Below the pieces are notes generated by a model. The model saw nothing but the letters and a program-made list of their open reading frames with translations, was not told the DNA's origin and ran no database searches. This document shows, piece by piece, positions 1 to 11,236 of a stretch of DNA of 64,000 nt. A program made the position numbers and the translations under genes. This DNA is from Pollenia angustigena (Eukaryota > Arthropoda > Insecta > Diptera > Polleniidae): positions 10,936,945 through 11,000,944 of the forward strand of contig OV884059.1 of NCBI GenBank assembly GCA_930367215.1. Direction: 5' to 3'. Position 1 is the stretch's first letter; each line of letters starts with the position of its first letter.

Positions 1-480
1 AAATGATGCCGGTCAGGCAGTTACTGTGAATGGTGTTCGCTATCGTGAGATGTTAACGAAATTTTTTTGGCCCGAATTGGAAGATATGGATGTGGACGAT
101 ATGTGGTTTCAACAGGACGGTGCCACTTGCCACGCCAATATCATGTGATTTGACACCGTTGGACTTCTTTCTTTTGGGTTATTTAAAAGAAAAGGTGTAC
201 GTCGATAAGCCAGCAACAATTCAAGAGCTTAAGGATGATATAATTCGGCACATTAACGTTATAGAACCTCAATTATGCCTCAGCGTCATCGAAAATTTGA
301 ACCATCGGATGAAGGTGTGCCGCTGAGGTCGCAGCCGCCACTTGGCCGATATTTTGTTCCATACATAATTCAACCATACCAATATTATCATAATAAAAAG
401 AAATTAAAATAATTTCCTAAATAATTTGTGTCTTATTCAAAATCATCATCGGCCCTAATAAATTTAACCACTCGGTTGTC
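1..480 (+). pseudogene. mariner-like transposase, 3' part, internally deleted
   Basis: This is the C-terminal half of a Tc1/mariner-superfamily DDE transposase, cut off by the window edge. Translation from base 2 gives the block FQQDGATCH, which carries a catalytic-type Asp. Shortly after, the frame ends where about 85 bp are missing compared with the sister copy at 33.0 kb (the sister has an intact stretch between TCHTA and SCDL). In another frame the read continues with SCDLTPLDFFLLGYLKEK, which holds the third catalytic Asp. The 3' tail after the stop (about 325-460) matches the tail of the 33-kb copy and shows that copy's empty insertion site (CCTAAATAATTTGTG at about 416-430). The element is non-functional through the deletion. 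Confidence 0.85.
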
Positions 481-510
481 CGTACTTAAGTGTGTCTATA
501 CTAGAGGTCT

Positions 511-664
511 GGGGCCTAATTCTGGCAGTCGTGATTGAGTACTTTCTCGATTCGAAAACAATTTTATTTTAGTCGATACTAAACGAATCGAAATTACTTT
601 TTCAATTTTAAATTGCTTTCGAATCGAGCAAGTACTCGATCACGACTGCCAGAATCAGGCCCCG
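511..664. repeat. palindromic repeat / MITE-like element
   Basis: The two ends are inverted copies of each other. GGGGCCTAATTCTGGCAGTC opens at 511 and its near-perfect complement closes at 664, with arms of about 34 bp plus further pairing inward (TCGATTCGAAA against TTTCGAATCGA). The interior is AT-rich. A 12-bp inverted pair (TACTAGAGGTCT at about 499 and its complement at about 894) lies outside it and may mark a larger element. No coding content. Confidence 0.65.
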
Positions 665-942
665 GCATCGAATAAGCAGCCAATTTTTTTTCGAGTAATT
701 ACATACTCCTTTTCTCTCTCTTCACACACATAGTGAGAACAACTGAGTTGTTATTTGTCAAATACTTTCAAGCATAAAACTTATAAAAATGTGAACATAC
801 CAATTTTTTCTCAAAAATGTGTGCCGCTGCTCAAGTAAGCGTTCCACTACATGAGTACTATTCAAATAAAAGTATAATCATGCAGACCTCTAGTACATAC
901 AAGATTGTTACTGAACTTTTGATCACATGTAACATATGTACA

Positions 943-1293
943 ACTATTAAACACTGTTGTTCAAGGCAGCCAAGGTCATACTGGCGTCCCCGAATCAACC
1001 CTATCAACACAAAACATAACTAACTGCGATATATAGTTAAGCATATTAACAAGTCTGAGTTAAATTTTGGCCAAAACTGATTACACTTTTTTTAAGGCCC
1101 ACTTTTAGAATTTATGAAACTATAAAACACTGTTGTTCAAGGCGGCTAAGGACATGCTGGCCTGGATTCCCGGATCAACACTAAAAGTTGTAAATTGTCC
1201 CATGCAACCCAAAAACAAAACTAACTGCGCTTTTTATTTAAGCGTATTAACAAGTCTGTGTTAGGTGTTGGCCAAAAACTAATGACACTTTTT
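943..1293 (+). repeat. diverged tandem duplication, period about 176 bp
   Basis: Copy 1 begins at 943 and copy 2 at 1119. Both run ACTAT.AAACACTGTTGTTCAAGGC, then a CTAACTGCG block, then AAGCATATTAACAAGTCTG (or GTATT), then TTGGCCAAAA, and end in a T-run. The copies differ by substitutions and by roughly 27 bp of inserted sequence in copy 2. I see no supportable gene; a 68-codon frame at 817-1023 overlaps copy 1 and breaks in copy 2. Confidence 0.75.
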
Positions 1294-1299
1294 TGATAA

Positions 1300-2585
1300 T
1301 ACAATTGAATATATACTGTCCAGTCTGTGCATCTCCAGACTGCAGTCAATATTGTAGTCTACAGTCGACAGTATTTTTCCTTCATTTTATTCAAGCTGTT
1401 TAGAGTAATTTCTCTAGCTTAATTTTACTATGGCAACCCTTTTTTGTTTAGCAATAATGCAATTGCGGCTTATCATTTGCAAATAATTTAATATTTGTTT
1501 ATTGTGCCACACACACTCACTTTGGGGTCTATTGATTTTATTTTCTAAGCAAGCAAATTATACCGAGCATGTGTTACATGGATTTATCTGGAACCAGTGC
1601 AGACATTAAAATAGTTTTCAATTTAAACAGAATTACTAGGAAACAGAATAAAAGTTATCTTTATACAATTTAAATGTTGTTTGTGCGTTAGAGTGTTTAG
1701 TGTTATTTGGAAATTATAGTTGCTTAAATACCTGAAATGGAAGTCAGATTGTTAAACAAATAAAAAAGGGAAAAAAGGGAAAAAAGAGATGGAAAAGAAA
1801 ATAGCAGTTGGCAAAACGATTTTTAAGACTGTTTCAAATTTAACTAAAATCTTATTTCTTCTGTTCTATTATTTTCAACTCCACTTTATTTATGTTACAT
1901 ATGTTGTTATATATTCTATGAATTTGACTTAATTTTATTATTAAGTGTCATACAAATTACCATGTTATTTCAACAATTTGTACAATTTCCACACAATTTC
2001 TATTGACTAGAGTTTAGTTTCGAGTAGAAAATAAAGTGTTTGTAGTTGAGAGTATTTGTTAACATTTGTGTTATCATTCATATTATATCATTTATTTGTT
2101 TATAGAACTTAAGGGATTTATTAACTCAAGTGTAATAGACAAAGATACAAGATAAATAAACTTATAGCATCTTTATTATTGACAACAAAAAAATACTTGT
2201 ACAATTTAGGGAAATAATTCAAAAATATGTTCTGGTTAATTTAAGGAATATTAAATATTTAAAGCCGTAAGATAGATAAAATATTTCAATTCAAATTGTC
2301 AAGAATGTCATGAATTTTAAATAAAACTTAGAGAAAGAATATTAAAAAAAAATTTTAATCTTTAACTGAATAGCGTTAAATACTAATTGTGCTATTGTAG
2401 TTTAATATTGCAAGAAAACATTTTTAATTAAACCCAGATATTATTTTTTTTATTTAGGAATTTTTTAAATTAAACAAAAATTTAGATTTTTAACGAAGTA
2501 CAATTTTAAAATTGATTGCACCATTCTTGTTAAATATTAAACAAAAAAAATATATGTATGACTTCATATAAATTTGTTAAATTTA
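1300..2585. other. AT-rich intergenic DNA, no feature seen
   Basis: Apart from a small imperfect hairpin near 1319-1375 (CAGTCTG/CAGACTG and related), this stretch has no reading frame, repeat or RNA gene that I can support. Confidence 0.6.
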
Positions 2586-2589
2586 AAAA

Positions 2590-3560
2590 TATATGAAAAC
2601 TTAACGAAACTTTTTAAGGTCTTAATTAAAAACGAAACTTTTTTAGGAAAACTTTTTGAATGAAATTCTTCTTCCAGTTTAAGACTTAAATATTTTAAAT
2701 ACTATTTAAATTATAATAACTTATTTTCTAAATAAGTAATATTAAAAACTTAACGAAAATTTATATTCATAATGAAAAATTTTTAAAAAATTAAAACTTA
2801 ACGAAACTTTATAAAAATAAAATAAAGTTTTTGAATAATAACGTTGCAGTTTTTGTATAATTTTGTAAAAATACTGTTAAAAATTAAAGAAATTTTATCA
2901 ATTTAGTGATTTGGAAAACTTAACGAAACTTTATTTTGCTTAACAGATCTTATTTTAACACAGATTTAGTTAGAATTGTTTATAATAGATTTATTGCGAT
3001 AAAAATCTAAGAGTTTTTTAAATTTTTTGTGATTTTTTTTAACTTAACGAAACTTTTTTTATTTATAAGAAAACCCTTTAAAATTGTTTTCATTTTTTGT
3101 TTAAAATAGTAAAAATTCTATTTGAATATTGGTTATTTTTATTTTATTTAGTAATGCATATGCATTTAAAACTTAACGAAACTTAATATTTGCAACGAAA
3201 AGTTTTTGAATATTCATTTTGAAATTTTTGTTTAATATTGTAAAAAATACTGACTACAATTTAAATAAATTTTTTTTTTATTTGGTAATATCTAAAACTT
3301 AACGAAAGTTTATATTAATTGCGAAAAGTTTTCCAATGCTACTTTTACAGTTATCGTTTAATATTGAAAAAATTCTGTTTATAATTAAGAAATTTTACTC
3401 AGTTTAGGGAATTTAAAAACTTAACGAAACTTTATTTTAACAACGTTTGAAAAAAGTTTTAATTAATTTTTCTTACTACCTATAATATTAAATTTTTGGT
3501 GGTTTTAATAACTTTACAAAACTTTATTTCGTAAAATACTCTTAATTTATTTCAGCAAAG
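2590..3560 (+). repeat. decayed tandem repeat, about 125-bp period
   Basis: The phrase AACTTAACGAAACTT recurs with the C of CTTAACG near 2600, 2749, 2798, 2919, 3043, 3172, 3298 and 3420. The last five intervals are 121-129 bp. Between the phrases the sequence is AT-rich and also roughly alike (AATATTG.AAAAATTCTGTT and ATTTAGTGATTT variants). This is an old, eroded satellite-like array in which the CTTAACGAAACTT box is the best-kept part. No coding content. Confidence 0.75.
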
Positions 3561-3649
3561 TAAATTAAAATTTATGAAATCATTAATTTTCCTTAAATTT
3601 ATTTTAATTACACAGTCCTGCGAAATTCGGAAAATGTCGAAACCCTGAG

Positions 3650-3685
3650 AATAGAGTACACTATTCTAAGGGTTTAAGTTGCGCT
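3650..3685. repeat. short hairpin
   Basis: AAACCCTGAGAATAG and its near-perfect complement CTATTCTAAGGGTTT flank a short loop. The outer sequence (CGAAATTCGGA against TCCGAAAC) may extend the stem. Function is unknown; a relic of a foldback element is the simplest reading. Confidence 0.5.
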
Positions 3686-3699
3686 GAATCCGAAACTGT

Positions 3700-4299
3700 A
3701 CTCAGAATTTCTCCACCTGTACATATTTATAAAAAAAAAATACCGAAACCCCGGACTTCAGGTTAGATATCTCAGAGAATGAACGAAATTTATTCAAAGT
3801 TTTATTAATAAAGATGGATGCGCGCAGTTATAATGTTTCGAATATGGCGACAAACAGGGTTTTTTTACTTTAAGCTAAGATATCTCGAAAACCTGGTGTG
3901 ATGTAAAATTTTAATAGTCATATTTATATGACTATTATCTATTTAAAATAAATATTCTTTTAAATGTTTCTATTTTATCTTTAATTTTAAGGGCTCTTGA
4001 TAAGTTTGTTTCTATTACTAAAGCCTCGTCTGTATTTATGTGGCTTCCATATTTATTATTTTTTATAACTCTTGTTTACAATGTTAAATATTCATCAAAA
4101 GTACTAGTTTTTGTTGTTGTTATTATTATTGCTATTGCTGTAACTACATACTACTTGTTTATATTTTGTGCGTATGCAAAATATAAACAAACCAAACACA
4201 CCCACACACATTAATAAATAAAATAAAATGAGAGCATAAATAACAAGAGTTCTATGGTATTGGGGTGGCTGGGTAAATGTTGGGGGAAACATTACCGTT
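3700..4299. other. AT-rich intergenic DNA
   Basis: No gene, RNA or clear repeat seen. A GTTGTTGTTATTATTATT microsatellite lies near 4111-4135. Confidence 0.55.
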
Positions 4300-4797
4300 A
4301 TAAAACTCAGGGTTGTCAGATGTGGCGATTTCTCGCCAAACGTGGCGATTTTCAATCATGTTTGGCGACCTAATTTTTGAATTGGCGACCTAATTTTTGA
4401 ATTGGCGACATGGCGACATGGCGATTTATAAAATAGTTAAAATCGCCAACTAGCTATTTTTGATGACCTATGAATTGGCTTTGAAATTCGTTCAAATGGC
4501 TGATGAAGTTAATGAAAATCTTCTAGAAAAGTGTTTTTTATATATAAAATTGCTCTTGAAAAAGTCAATAAATAGAATTCCTTAAAACACTAATATGCTT
4601 TAAGTCTATAAACATTTTCACATTATACGTATATGTACATATGTGGCAATTTATTATCACAGATAAAATATGTTGTTGTTAGAGATATTTTAAAGATTTT
4701 TATGAATCCTATCAGGCAGGTACGTAAAATTTTAAGGACTTTACTTTGGCTGTCCTTAATATGCGGTTATTACAACAAGTAATGCCTGTGTTGAAAC

Positions 4798-5692
4798 TAG
4801 AGTTTGCTAAAAACCGTAAAAATGTGAAACCGCGGTTTCGGTTTTAAAATGATTAAAACCGGCCGGTTTCGGTTCGGTTTTCGGTTTTGAAAATATCAAA
4901 GGAAAATTCATACATAAACATATATATATTTTTTTGCAAGTTTTTTATTTGTTTCAATACTTTTATCCGCCCTTAAGTGTATACCTAGGCCTGGCCAGGC
5001 ATTTTTTTGACTTTTTCTTGTTTTTTTCATATAATTATTAAGTATATTAGAACGAAACTTTATTTATTCCTCAATTCCGCAATTGGCCAAATGAAAATTT
5101 TGTGCATATTGTATCCACCTGGGCCTGGTCAGGCCCTTCCCTATAATATATGTACTGCAGTTAATAAAATCAAAATGAAACTTTTTAAAAAAGCATACAC
5201 AGCACATAAGAATTCTTCCTTTTCTGTTTTTTTCGAAAAATTATTTTATTTCCCAACAAAATGTTCCTGCTATAGCCATAAAACTCCATACATATAAAAG
5301 TAGTCCCAGCCTTGCCCAGGGGTTCGTTGGTGTGAGTTTTTTCTATAGCAACAAGAAACTCCATACAAAATTCAAGTGGCCCAGGTGGCATTTTATGACT
5401 CACAAATAAGGTGTGTACTTTAGAGTTATAAAGATAACATTTGTTCTTCTTAGTACTTATTTTGAATTTTAAGAATTTTGAAATATGTACCTTGTCATTG
5501 TTGAAGGCTGTTATGTACAAAGTTTTTGTATATTAAGTACGAGTTTGATGTTTAATTAGCAATTTTTTTAAGCATAAATACATTGTTAAAGTTAAAGCTA
5601 AAACCGAGTTTTTTTTGTCGGTTTTCGGTTTCGGTTTTTAGGCATTTAAAACCGCGGTTTCGGTTTCGGTTATAACCGAACAGCAATCCCTA
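4798..5692. mobile_element. nested hAT-like element rich in CGGTTT motifs
   Basis: It begins TAGAGTTTGCT and ends AGCAATCCCTA, with the 8-bp duplication GTTGAAAC at 4790-4797 and 5693-5700. Both ends carry clusters of GGTTTCGGTTT in inverted orientation (4835-4890 and 5600-5670), probably transposase-binding subterminal repeats. The middle contains GCCTGG/CCAGGC motifs near 4988, 5124, 5310 and 5380. No transposase frame is present; short frames in the interior are not conserved-looking. Confidence 0.85.
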
Positions 5693-5773
5693 GTTGAAAC
5701 TATGAACTCCACCAAAACTCGCCTTCGAACTAGAATACAATACGAACTTCTAGACGCGTTATTAGGAGTTATA

Positions 5774-6012
5774 CAGGCATGTTCTGTAAATCACAAGATT
5801 TCAAATCACTTGTGATTTTGAAATCACAATTGTGATTAATGGGTGTTTTGAAAACCACAAAAGCTTTAACTTAGTTAAAAATGGTGGAAACAAATAAGCA
5901 AGTTATTAGCTGACTGGTTTAAAATCACAATTATTAAAAAGCTTTTTGTGCAGAACACCTTTTTTGTGATTTCAAAACACTTTCACAAAAAGTGATTTTC
6001 AGAACATGCCTG
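5774..6012. mobile_element. nested 239-bp MITE
   Basis: The termini CAGGCATGTTCTG and CAGAACATGCCTG are inverted copies, and the complementarity continues inward through AAATCAC/GTGATTTT. GAGTTATA on the left and AAGTTATA a few bases past the right end could be an eroded 8-bp duplication. Non-coding. It sits inside the 4308-6527 hAT element. Confidence 0.75.
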
Positions 6013-6535
6013 ATAAGTTATATATATAAATGGGAATAGTACATGTTTCACTTCTTTTGTACTTTCGTTGAATAAATGTTATACCCTCGCAATGTATTCC
6101 AAATTATAAGACAAATAGTGAGTCTTGACGGGGAAGCGTTTTAGATATATGTATAATAAAACTGCAACTATTGTATATAGTGCATTTCTAGTATTTGTTT
6201 AGTACTAGCCGCAAAAAATCTTTTTTTGTTGCCTACTTTAAATTATTTTATAGTAAACATCGTAACTTTTTTTGTGTTCACTAACTAATTTTATTTCGCT
6301 CTAAATAAAAATTAAGCAAAATATATATTATGGGGATTTTTTTGAATTTTTGGCGTATTTAAGCGATACGGAACTAATTTAGTTTTAAGGATTTATTAAA
6401 AATAATTTTAATAATTTAAAAAATATGTATTTTATTGTCAAAAACTTGTAAACAAAGGCTTTGGCGATTTTGGCGATATTTGATATTGAATTTGGCGGAA
6501 AAGGTCAAAATTGATCTGACAACCCTGATAAAACT

Positions 6536-7169
6536 GAGCATTTATATATGTATATAAATGAGAATTAAACTAATAAACAAAAAAAAATGCAATAGAGAGA
6601 GAGAGAGAAAGAATACTTATGAAGAGTGTCTAAAAATAGTTGCTTTTTATGAAGCGGTATTCAAAACAGTTAAATCTCTGTAAATATGCAATTGTGTTAT
6701 TGTTGTTGCTGCTGTTTGTTATGTTTCCTTATTAAGTCAATAGTTGAAGTGTAAAAGTGGCAACAACTACAACAAATTCACAAAAAGAAAAATACAAAAT
6801 TACACATACATCAACACACACTCACTCACTTTAACTTATCATTTTCTATAGTTGTTGGTTGCTTGTTGAAAGTTGCTGCAGTTAGAGTATTTAATAGGGT
6901 TTCTTAATTCCCGAAATTTATAAAATTGTTCTTTCGGTTTCTTAGAATCCCCCGAAGTTTTTTGTTAAAGAATAATGTGAAATGAAAATTAAATTTAAGC
7001 TTTAATTTAAAGACACTTATGGCTAATAAATCAATGAATGCTTAATCGTTGGTTTAGTTGAACTAAACTATATTTAGTTTAAACTTAACAGCTGTAAATA
7101 TGTGCCCCATATATTATATGTAATGCAAAAAATAATAATGTGGCAGGCAGCACTACGATAAATGTTGTC
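6536..7169. other. AT-rich intergenic DNA
   Basis: GAGA-rich and TTGTTGTTGCTGCTG microsatellite stretches occur near 6594-6612 and 6700-6720. Nothing else supportable. Confidence 0.55.
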
Positions 7170-7181
7170 AAATTCATATGT

Positions 7182-7948
7182 GGGACTGCAAAATCTGCAG
7201 TCCCACATCAATGAACTAGAGGCATGGCTAGAAAAATGGAGAATAAAGGTTAACCCGGCTAAATGTGCTCACTTAACTTTCACGCTCAGAAGGCAAACGT
7301 GCCCAGCAATAAAAATAAATAACATCACTGTTCCGGTAGAAAACCATGTAAAGGACTTGGGAATTCATATAGATAGATGCTTGACCTGGTCTCGTCATAT
7401 CGAAGCGAAAATAACGGCTATGAAACTTAAAGCAGCTCAACTACATTGGCTTCTCGGTGGAAACTCAAACTTGTCTTTAGACAACAAAATTCTTCTATAC
7501 AAGTCCATCATAAAACCAATATGGCATCCAATTATGGGGTACTGCATGCGCATCTAACATCCAAAAGCTTCAAAGAAGACAGTCTAGAATATTACGACAA
7601 ATTGTCTGCGCCCCATGGTATATACGTAATGATATTATCCACAGAGATCTCAACGTCCCCACTATCCAGGAGGAAATTAAAAAATATTCAATAAGCTACA
7701 TCGATAAACTAATGGTCCACCCTAACTACCTCGCTCGGGGTTTGCTTCAGTTCGAAGGTCACCAGAGGCTAAAAAGAACCGATACTTTGAGCCTAACTAG
7801 AAGACAGTCTTAAAATTTGAATACAGCAGTTAGTGGTTACACTGGTAACAACTAATAAACAACAAGTAGAATTAAGATTTGAATACATATTGTAAATTTC
7901 GATAAGAAAGATAATAAAAAATAAATTTTAAAAAAAAATCAAAAAAAA
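7182..7948 (+). mobile_element. 5'-truncated Jockey-clade LINE, end of ORF2
   Basis: The sequence encodes the end of a non-LTR reverse transcriptase. The frame from about 7184 reads LQSHINELEAWLEKWRIKVN, later KDLGIHIDRCLTWSRHI and NKILLYKSIIKPIW, all typical of Jockey-clade ORF2 after the catalytic domain. A frameshift near 7525-7560 moves the read to RQIVCAPWYIRND and IHRDLNVPTIQEEI, ending in a stop at about 7811. An A-rich tail follows (7910-7950). A target duplication of 9-12 bp, TTCATATGT with flanking A's, lies on both sides (7170-7181 and 7949-7959). This is a dead, short insertion. Confidence 0.9.
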
Positions 7949-7959
7949 AATTCATATGT

Positions 7960-9940
7960 TTTGTATTGGTAGTTATGTTTACTGAATTATAGATTTGCTG
8001 GTTTAAACACATTTGAAACCAAAAAGAGAGTTTTTCTTGCACTGATTTATTAGCCCTAAGTGTTTTTTACTATTTAGGATCTGTTTAACAGTTTTGCGAA
8101 ATTGTACTGTTTTTTTGCTTCATGCTTCCATTTTGTAAAACTTTGCTAAGATTGGTTATCAATTGCCACAGTAAATTGGTAATTATGTAAGTTCACAGAC
8201 AAAGAAAATGTTTTTAAGTTTTGAAAAGTTCTAGGAATTTTAAAAATTGTTTTCCCGGAAAATTGTTCATGAATAGGAGCCCTAGTATTAAGTCATACAT
8301 ATGTATATCACTCATATGTATAAAAAAGAAACATATTCTTTTCATTTATACTTTGGAAAATGAAGAATACAAATAACAACAACCTCTTCTTGTGTTGCCA
8401 CTATTTTTAGCAATATTTTCAACATAACATCAATGGAATAATGATGAATGAATGCAAATTTCACTTGAGTAGAAACAACGTGAAGAGTTGCATTTTATTT
8501 AGTGTTTTATTTGTTTCTTTGCTTTGGTTTGGTTTGAAACATAAAAAGTGTAAGTACTTGTTGTGTGTACTCGCTGAAATAAATTTAGTTTTATACTTGA
8601 ATATAAAGGTTAATTTAGTAGCTGTTAAAGAAATTGTCTTAAAAACAGTTGTGCTTATTTGAGCATTGTATATGTCATGATGTTAGTGACAAGATAAAAG
8701 GACAAAATTAAACTTAATTTTATTTTTTTCAACAGTTTTTTTAGAGAAAACGTTAAACAGTTTTTGAAATTTAACTAAAGAATTTTATTCTATTCCACTA
8801 CAGAAAACGAAAGTTCAAATTTTAGTTTAGGTTTTTATCCAGATTCAAGTTCAGATTATAGCTCGATTCTAGTTCAGATTCTATTTTAGTTAATTTAGTT
8901 TTAAATAGCGTTGTTGGATGTTTAAATTTTTACTACTTTCTTTTAAATTGCACAAAATAACTAAATCTCTTTAAACCTAAAAGAATAACTAAATCTAAAT
9001 CTCTTCAAACCTAATAAAATCCGGTTTTTTTTTTTTATTTCAACTTAAGTATTGCATTAATGCTATAATTGAGATTTTAAACAGTATTCAAAGTAAATAG
9101 CTTTTGAAATCGCTTTATTTTTGTCTCCACTTTACCATTTCCTTTCTCTCAATTACTACTGTGACATTATTAAGGTAGAAAAAAGTTAAAAAAAAAATAT
9201 GATAAAATTTCCAAACAAAAGCATCATAGAATAAATATTTAATGAAATGAATGTTGGGGAAAAAACCAACAACAAAAATCATTATAATAAACTACACTAA
9301 TTGTGGACTTCATTATCATGATAAAAACAATAATATGACAAGGACGAAATGGTCAAAACGGAATAAGAGAAAAATGACAACTAAAAAACAACCGATTTTT
9401 TTGAATGCTGTTATAAATTTGTTATGCAAAAAAAATAAAAATTATATAACTTGATGATGGACACTTATAAGAAGATTAAATGTTAAGAATAGTTTGCAAC
9501 TTAAATAAAAAAAAATAATTATTAACAAAATTGCAATTGCAGGAAAAAATATTAATGGGAAAAATACGAAACAATAATAAACAAGTTGAAGGGGAATAAT
9601 CAACAAAATAAGTTGCGTAAAATGAGTTAGTAACATTTTTTTAATTTTTTTTTTTTTTATTTTTTTTTATTTTTTTTTAAAGGATGAAGGACAAAAACTT
9701 GCAAGTATAAAAAGCAAATTATAAGTAGGGAAATAAAAGGAGAAAATTAAAAAAAAAAAATCGTTAAAGTTGTAAAAAAGCCAATTTAAATACGAATGTT
9801 GAGGTAAATGTTTTCAAAGTTCTGTTTTAATTTTGATCTCAGGTTTTATTATTTATTTATAATAAGCACCATAAAACGTATGAAAGAGTTAGCTGTCAAA
9901 CGAACTGTCATACTGCGATCACCTGTTGACATTTGTGATC
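7960..9940. other. AT-rich intergenic DNA with a decayed TTCTAGTTCAG tract
   Basis: Around 8815-8895 the sequence has degenerate AGTTCAGATTCTAGTT words related to the larger 11-bp arrays at 24.3 and 37.5 kb. Homopolymer T runs lie at 9640-9690. The small frames here (for example 8441-8662 and 9251-9454) show no recognisable domain and are not called. Confidence 0.55.
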
Positions 9941-9944
9941 AGCA

Positions 9945-10590
9945 GGGAAACCAGAAATATGCTCAAAAACACGTTTTATGCGCTCATTAAATATGCAATA
10001 AAAACTGGAAAATATGCCCTGAAAAATGTTAAAAATAAAAAAACTGCTCATTTGAAGACACAATATTCAACAATTTAATAACAAAATCTAAAAAAAAACC
10101 TAAAAAAAAGTTAAAACTCATATAAGAGATGTTTGCGCCGAATATTATCTAGATATTAACATCCATATGGGTTTTGTCTTAAAAGGATTTTGGTACGATC
10201 GCTAAATTGTTAACAAATGTTAACATTTAAAAGGAATTTAAAGCTGGTTAAGGATGGGAGCTTTGAGCAAATGTGAACCGATCCGAAAATAATTTAATTT
10301 GAAGTAAAATATTTTTGGCACGAATTTAATTTAAATACCATCGTAATTAGATAGCTTGCGGACCAAAGAATCTAATTTGGATGAGAAATTATAGACCGAT
10401 TCTCACCATTTGCATAGACTTCGTCCATATTTGATCAAATTATCTACAAAATTGGAACTTATACTCTGCACAAAAGGCTAACATGGACAGACAACCAGCC
10501 AGGCGGATGGATGGACATCGTTAGATCACTTTAAAAAGTGATTCTGAGTCGATCGGAATTCTAAAAGATTGGTCTAGATCCAAATCGCAT
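9945..10590 (+). repeat. dispersed repeat, copy A
   Basis: It begins AGGGAAACCAGAAATATGC and matches copy B at about 45500-46095 along its length. Shared blocks include GATGTTTGCGCCGAATA, AACATCCATATGGG, GGATGGGAGCTTTGAGCAAA, TTCTCACCATTTGCAT and TTAGATCACTTTAAAAAGTG. The text is non-coding. The giant satellite structure starts immediately after it. I do not recognise the family. Confidence 0.8.
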
Positions 10591-10592
10591 AA

Positions 10593-10656
10593 CAGAATTA
10601 TTAATAAAACATTTATTTTTTATTTAAACAATTTGGCCCGGAAATGAATTACAATT
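10593..10656 (+). repeat. outer terminal inverted repeat, left
   Basis: A 64-bp non-satellite sequence, including AACAATTTGGCCCGGAAATG, joins the first monomer. Its complement ends the block at 23960-24023. Confidence 0.9.
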
Positions 10657-11236
10657 AAAAAAAGTCCTTCTTTCAGAACCCGAAAATGGGTCAAAATCGA
10701 AATGGTGCTCTAATATGGACTAATAGGGTTGATAGTTTAGGTATTCTAGATTTCAGAACTATATAGTTTTTATTCAGAATTTGTATAGATTTTTTGTAAT
10801 AGAGCATAGCTGAAAGTGTATTTATGAGATTTCTACTAAAAAAAAGTCCTACTTTCAGAACCCGAAAATGGGTCAAAATCGAAATGGTGCTCTAATATGG
10901 ACTAATAGGGTTGATAGTTTAGGTATTCTAGATTTCAGAACTATATAGTTTTTATTCAGAATTTGTATAGATTTTTTGTAATAGAGCATAGCTGAAAGTG
11001 TATTTATGAGATTTCTATTTAAAAAAAGTCCTACTTTCAGAACCCGAAAATGGGTCAAAATCGAAATGGTGCTCTAATATGGACTAATAGGGTTGATAGT
11101 TTAGGTATTCTAGATTTCAGAACTATATAGTTTTTATTCAGAATTTGTATAGATTTTTTGTAATAGAGCATAGCTGAAAGTGTATTTATGAGATTTCTAC
11201 TAAAAAAAAGTCCTACTTTCAGAACCCGAAAATGGG

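Larger units (their letters stand above)
4308..6527. mobile_element. hAT-type non-autonomous element with 8-bp TSD
   Basis: The element opens with CAGGGTTGTCAGAT at 4308 and closes with the complement ATCTGACAACCCTG at 6527. It is flanked on both sides by the identical 8 bp ATAAAACT (4300-4307 and 6528-6535). CAGGG-type termini with an 8-bp duplication are the hAT-superfamily signature. Subterminal TGGCGATTTT-type motifs occur several times at the left end (4320-4440) and again at the right (6470-6500). No transposase frame survives, so it would need enzyme from elsewhere. It has itself received the elements at 4798-5692 and 5774-6012. Confidence 0.9.

Noticed and set aside
817..1023. 68-codon plus-strand frame
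   Set aside because: It overlaps a tandem duplication whose second copy breaks the frame.
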